From positions 1 to 25,570 of the IMG/VR virus record IMGVR_UViG_3300006920_000219: a DNA stretch of 25,570 nucleotides; one strand, 5' to 3'. Position 1 is the stretch's first letter. Each line of letters opens with the position of its first letter. This stretch comes from a virus. Positions 22,260-25,570 of this stretch are shown piece by piece. The position numbers were made by a program, and so were the translations under genes. The notes beneath the pieces were generated by a model. That model was given only the letters and a program-made list of their open reading frames with translations, did no database searches and was not told the origin of the DNA.

Positions 22260-22874
22260 TTAAATTTTAGGTTTTCTGTAGTCTTGGTAGGTAGTACCAA
22301 TCTTCAGAGCTGCACCGAAGTAGTCCGGCATCTGCGGAGTCTTCAATGCGTTGATACGGGATTTCGCATCCGTATTAATATTCATGCGCTGGCCTTCGAT
22401 TGCCATGTTCTTGTTATCCAGATTGTTCTGAACACCAGCGTTGTACTGCGCTTGCTTACCTGAGAGGTCGGCAAGGAGAGCATCTACAGACAAGCCAGAC
22501 ACACCGTTCTCACCAGCCGCTACCGTTGCAGTAGCTTTGGCTTGTCGCGCTGCTCTGTCGTTCTGCTCAGACTTCTGTGAAGCCTCATTGGCAGACTGAA
22601 TACCCATCAGGTTTGTTTGGTTGATGTTGGCATCACGAGCAACCATCGTGTTCTCATACTGACGCTCGTTCGTCGCTGACTGAGCCGAAGCGGCCTGCTG
22701 CTGACCGTAGAGTCCAGCCATTGTTGAAGCCACACTCGCCCCAGCCAGCACACCCGCACTAATGCTGCCTCCTGCACCTATGAGACCTGCTGTGGCTGCA
22801 GTAGCTGCTGTGGTGGCTGTTGCTGCAGCTGCTGCCTGACCTACTAGCAGGGCTATCGTTGTTGGTTCACACAT
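22260..22874 (-). CDS. Internal virion protein B, T7 gp14-like
   Basis: The 204-residue protein (T7 gp14: 196) has an Ala/Thr/Gly-rich hydrophobic N-terminal third (LLVGQAAAAATATTAATAATAGLIGAGGSISAGVLAGASVASTMAGLY), then a helical Gln/Asn-rich body (QQQAASAQSATNERQYENTMVARDANINQTNL). In T7, gp14 is ejected first and forms a pore in the outer membrane. The ATG at 22874 overlaps the end of the preceding gene by eight bases. Confidence 0.9.
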   Translation of the reverse strand: MCEPTTIALLVGQAAAAATATTAATAATAGLIGAGGSISAGVLAGASVASTMAGLYGQQQAASAQSATNERQYENTMVARDANINQTNLMGIQSANEASQKSEQNDRAARQAKATATVAAGENGVSGLSVDALLADLSGKQAQYNAGVQNNLDNKNMAIEGQRMNINTDAKSRINALKTPQMPDYFGAALKIGTTYQDYRKPKI

Positions 22875-23331
22875 TCTTTTTCACCTTGTAAAATCTAATG
22901 AATAGCTCTCCGCTTTCCCCGTACGATTCTGGTTCGAGGAAGAAGAAGCCGAGCCACTGGAGCCACTGAAGGTGGACAGTATTTTTTGACCATGCAAAGT
23001 TGGTTAGCTTGGGATAGTCCTCATGCATACGCTCCACATAGTCCTTACTCTCCCGAAGAAAGGACTTACGGATTGACGACAAGGCATCCGATGCCAGCAT
23101 CCAAGGAAAGCCTGTGTCTCCCTTGGTTCCGCTGACACCGAACATCGCTACCACCTCACCTCCCCGAACCACAGTCCAGCAGGAGGAAGACACCTCAAGA
23201 CCGTTCCTTAGAGAGGCTAGTGGTGACTCCCCGCCTGCTAGGCGTATCTCTTCACGGTCTTCCACACGCATGGTTGCCGCTAACTTGTAGCAATCAAGCA
23301 GTGTGGAGGGGCGTACATAAGGCTTAAACAC
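22867..23331 (-). CDS. gp13-like virion-assembly protein with GNAT-like fold
   Basis: The 154-residue protein resembles T7 gp13 (138 residues) in length, order and pattern: RPSTLLDCYKLAATMRVEDREEIRLAGG, then a strand block TVVRGGEVVAMFGVSGTKGDTGFPWMLASD, and YPKLTNFAWSKNTVHLQWLQWLGFFF, which recalls the GNAT acetyltransferase fold. T7 gp13 is needed for maturation of the internal core; enzymatic activity is not established. The start is GTG at 23331, inside the last codons of the tail tubular protein gene. It overlaps both neighbours. Confidence 0.85.
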   Translation of the reverse strand: MFKPYVRPSTLLDCYKLAATMRVEDREEIRLAGGESPLASLRNGLEVSSSCWTVVRGGEVVAMFGVSGTKGDTGFPWMLASDALSSIRKSFLRESKDYVERMHEDYPKLTNFAWSKNTVHLQWLQWLGFFFLEPESYGESGELFIRFYKVKKNV

Positions 23332-25570
23332 CTTGGCTTCGCTTGGAATAGAATCCCTCCCAATCTGCTGATAGGAAGGCGCAAGGAACAGGGCTATCGT
23401 TCTCTAGCGTGATCGTTGTGCCGATGTTCCTAGAGATAATCGGGAAGACAAACTTACCTGTTTCCACGCCAGACATACCAATGGTTGCCGAAGATGTCCC
23501 TAGAACCTTGCCTGAGTAGATGTAGGTGTACGTAGGTCTGTTCTCTGGTGTCACCTTGACCGAGAAGTAGCCGGTATCCGCATAGTTCAAAGAGACCTTG
23601 CGAAGCTGTAGACGCCCTTCTGTATCGGACTTAGAACCGCCAGCCGCTTGCCCAGCTTTGACGGTGATGGTGCTGATGCCGTATCTGAAGAGGTACTTGC
23701 GACCAAACACTAGATCAGTGTTGGTGTAGTTACCGGCAATGGTTGCCACACCGTCTGTGACTGTCACGTTCAGTACCTGCCCAGCAGAGCGGCTCTGGCC
23801 TAGAGGAATGACAGCTTGGTAATCACCTCCATCTGGGACATAACCCAATGCCGAAGTTGGGATAGTCGTCACTGAGTTGGCATAAGTAAGGGCTGATTTA
23901 CTTACATACATCTTCCGATCCAGCAGGACGGAGTACGGCTCAGATGCAGGAGTACTCGCCAATGTCATATCGACCTTCTCGAAGAAGACACCGGTAGGGC
24001 GATTAACCACCATGAACATCTCAGACTGAATGAAGTCAATAGCCAACACACTCTCAGTTGAAGGGAACGTCCACTTCGCCCATGCGCTCTGAAGCTTCTC
24101 GTTGGTAGACCAGAAGTACTTATAGATGTAGACGCTCGATCTGTTCAGTGTGGTTAGTACTGCAAGACAGTCCTCAGTAGGACACTGGGCAATCTTGTAG
24201 ACACCTGAGGGGATATACTTAGGAACGTGTGCAGTGATATCTGTCGAGTCATTAGCTGCATTGTTCTCCGAGGTGAAGAACTCCCTCATACCAGACCAGT
24301 TCCCTTTGTTAACAGCAAAGTAGACGTTCTTACCTGCACCCACCGGTTTCGCGTTGACGTTACAAGGGAAGTCTGTGGTCTGCTTAATGCCCACCGTCCT
24401 TGGAGTCAGCAATTCGTTCTGATCAATCACGAACTGTGTTTGCTCTGAGAACAGTAGGAGCTGCTTGTTAAACGGGATGGCATGCGACAGGATCGACACC
24501 TTGGTGTGGCTGGCATTGACATCGATAGGATCGCTATCTAGCAAGTCAATCGCCGTGCTACGGAACATGTTGAAGTAGCTGCCTGCCTCCGAGAAAATCA
24601 CTGCCTCATCTGAGAGAAGACCTAAGCGGTTTCTGTAGAAGAAGATGTCGTTGATCTTTCGTCCAATGAATGACGGGTTAGGACTCGAGAGGATGTCACC
24701 AACAGTGCGGTCTGCCCAAGCACCTTGTTTAAAAGTGAAACCACCGCTTGCTTCGCGCACGAGAACGTAAGGCATTGTGGAAGCGTTCAGCCCCAGAACT
24801 GTTGTCGGGGCTATGGTTTCACGCCAAACACCTGGGGATACAGTACTGTCGAAACGTACCCAGTAGTTGTCAAAGGCACTGCTCGCATCACCCACGATCT
24901 CTACGGTGAAGTTACTCACGCGAGGAGCGTTAGGGAGATCAGTAAACTTCTGCAGCTTGCCCTTGATAGCAACCATCGCATTGTTGTTGAAGCCGTCTTC
25001 CGTAACGATTGTGAAGTCAGCGGCCTTGCTTATGTAGATGCAGGAGCCGTTCAGTGTGACCGTCCAGCCGTTGGCTGTAGTGATACCACTAGCAGCTAGT
25101 GAAGTAACAAGATCGGTTGCAATCTTGTCTGTGCTGATGTCGGTAGAGTCAGCTGTTGTAGAACCTGTCAGGGTGGCCTTAGATGCCACCGTAGTGCCGT
25201 TGATGATGATCTTGTAGGTCTTACCGTAGTTACCTGCTTTGATGTTGACTAGGGCTTCATACGGCCTTGCAGCTACGGTTGTGGTTCCTGATAGTACGGA
25301 GACGGTCTTATTAACGAAGAACGTATGGTCAGCAACAGTCATCGCTGCGAATGATGTAGAGGCGGTGGTAGTAGTCAGGTAGGCTTTACCGTTTGGGAAA
25401 GCCACTGTCTTCTCATTGCCAGCCAAGTCATAAACCTTCAGATCACCGGTAGTGATGATGACCACATACTTCTCGGTCTCATCACGGTTGATCATGTGGA
25501 TGAAGGCATCAGCTAGTGGGGTGCTTTGAATCTTCTTCAGGTGCTGCGTAGGCGGTCTCTTCTTCAAGCC
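23324..25570 (-). CDS. Tail tubular protein B, T7 gp12-like (5' end outside window)
   Basis: The frame is open to the window edge (at least 748 codons; T7 gp12 has 794). Near the edge, GLKKRPPTQHL...FIHMINRDETEKYVVIIT...LKVYDLAGNEKTVAFPNG...MTVADHTFFVNK matches T7 gp12 (LQKRPP, IHLINRDE, RVFDLSGNEK, TVADYTFIVN). About 40 N-terminal residues are missing. Inside, RKINDIFFYRNRLGLLSDEAVIFSEAGSYFNMF is the central family signature. gp12 forms the nozzle at the tail tip. The stop overlaps the GTG start of the gp13-like gene by eight bases. Confidence 0.95.
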   Translation of the reverse strand, partial: GLKKRPPTQHLKKIQSTPLADAFIHMINRDETEKYVVIITTGDLKVYDLAGNEKTVAFPNGKAYLTTTTASTSFAAMTVADHTFFVNKTVSVLSGTTTVAARPYEALVNIKAGNYGKTYKIIINGTTVASKATLTGSTTADSTDISTDKIATDLVTSLAASGITTANGWTVTLNGSCIYISKAADFTIVTEDGFNNNAMVAIKGKLQKFTDLPNAPRVSNFTVEIVGDASSAFDNYWVRFDSTVSPGVWRETIAPTTVLGLNASTMPYVLVREASGGFTFKQGAWADRTVGDILSSPNPSFIGRKINDIFFYRNRLGLLSDEAVIFSEAGSYFNMFRSTAIDLLDSDPIDVNASHTKVSILSHAIPFNKQLLLFSEQTQFVIDQNELLTPRTVGIKQTTDFPCNVNAKPVGAGKNVYFAVNKGNWSGMREFFTSENNAANDSTDITAHVPKYIPSGVYKIAQCPTEDCLAVLTTLNRSSVYIYKYFWSTNEKLQSAWAKWTFPSTESVLAIDFIQSEMFMVVNRPTGVFFEKVDMTLASTPASEPYSVLLDRKMYVSKSALTYANSVTTIPTSALGYVPDGGDYQAVIPLGQSRSAGQVLNVTVTDGVATIAGNYTNTDLVFGRKYLFRYGISTITVKAGQAAGGSKSDTEGRLQLRKVSLNYADTGYFSVKVTPENRPTYTYIYSGKVLGTSSATIGMSGVETGKFVFPIISRNIGTTITLENDSPVPCAFLSADWEGFYSKRSQGV

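Noticed and set aside
1-25570. Window as an integrated prophage in a bacterial chromosome
   Set aside because: Phage genes continue on both sides of the tRNA and across the late-early junction, and no host gene is visible, so free, circularised or concatemeric phage DNA is the simpler reading. A tandem prophage cannot be fully excluded.

Overview
The window is about 25.6 kb of a T7-like podovirus (Autographiviridae-type) that looks temperate. Every gene I can support lies on the minus strand. The hallmark genes are a single-subunit RNA polymerase, a gp2.5-type ssDNA-binding protein, a T7-like tail tubular protein B, the internal virion proteins gp13 to gp16, a gp17-type tail fibre, and small and large terminase subunits. 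It also has a tyrosine recombinase, a MarR-like regulator and a complete tRNA-Leu(UAA). Integrase-bearing T7-like phages and prophages are known from several proteobacterial groups. The host cannot be fixed from this sequence; a Gram-negative proteobacterium is likely.

Read along the minus strand from 25570 down to 1, the layout is as follows. (i) Late structural genes: tail tube B (5' end cut by the window), gp13, gp14, gp15 and gp16 (23.3-25.6 kb down to 15.2 kb). (ii) A strong terminator at 15145-15176, then a tail-fibre module of gp17, a second fibre-like protein, two small overlapping genes, a third fibre-like protein, a tail-assembly chaperone and a collar-domain protein (15.1-11.0 kb). 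(iii) A small one-helix membrane protein (holin candidate), TerS and TerL, with a nested hairpin between the terminases. (iv) A roughly 0.9 kb non-coding concatemer-junction region (8.8-7.9 kb) with short phased repeats, G tracts and tandem repeats. (v) A consensus sigma70-type early promoter (7885-7913), then small early genes, a MarR-like regulator and the integrase (7.85-4.0 kb). (vi) An attP-like region with the tRNA-Leu, a terminator and many copies of a TGACRC hexamer on both sides (3.57-4.02 kb). (vii) The RNA polymerase, one small unknown gene and the start of the ssDNA-binding protein (3.46 kb to the edge).

Late and early ends are joined without a break, and RNA polymerase and integrase lie on opposite sides of the candidate attP. 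The sequence therefore represents a circular, concatemeric or circularly permuted assembly of free phage DNA, not an integrated prophage. The most interesting feature is that the candidate attachment site lies between the early promoter/integrase block and the RNA polymerase gene. Integration there would cut the early transcription unit and move the polymerase to the opposite end of the prophage. The phage polymerase also carries promoter-recognition residues unlike T7's, and a 12-bp motif (TTGAAAGTTCCA) recurs at three places where phage promoters would be expected. Motif counts were made by eye and should be confirmed by search.
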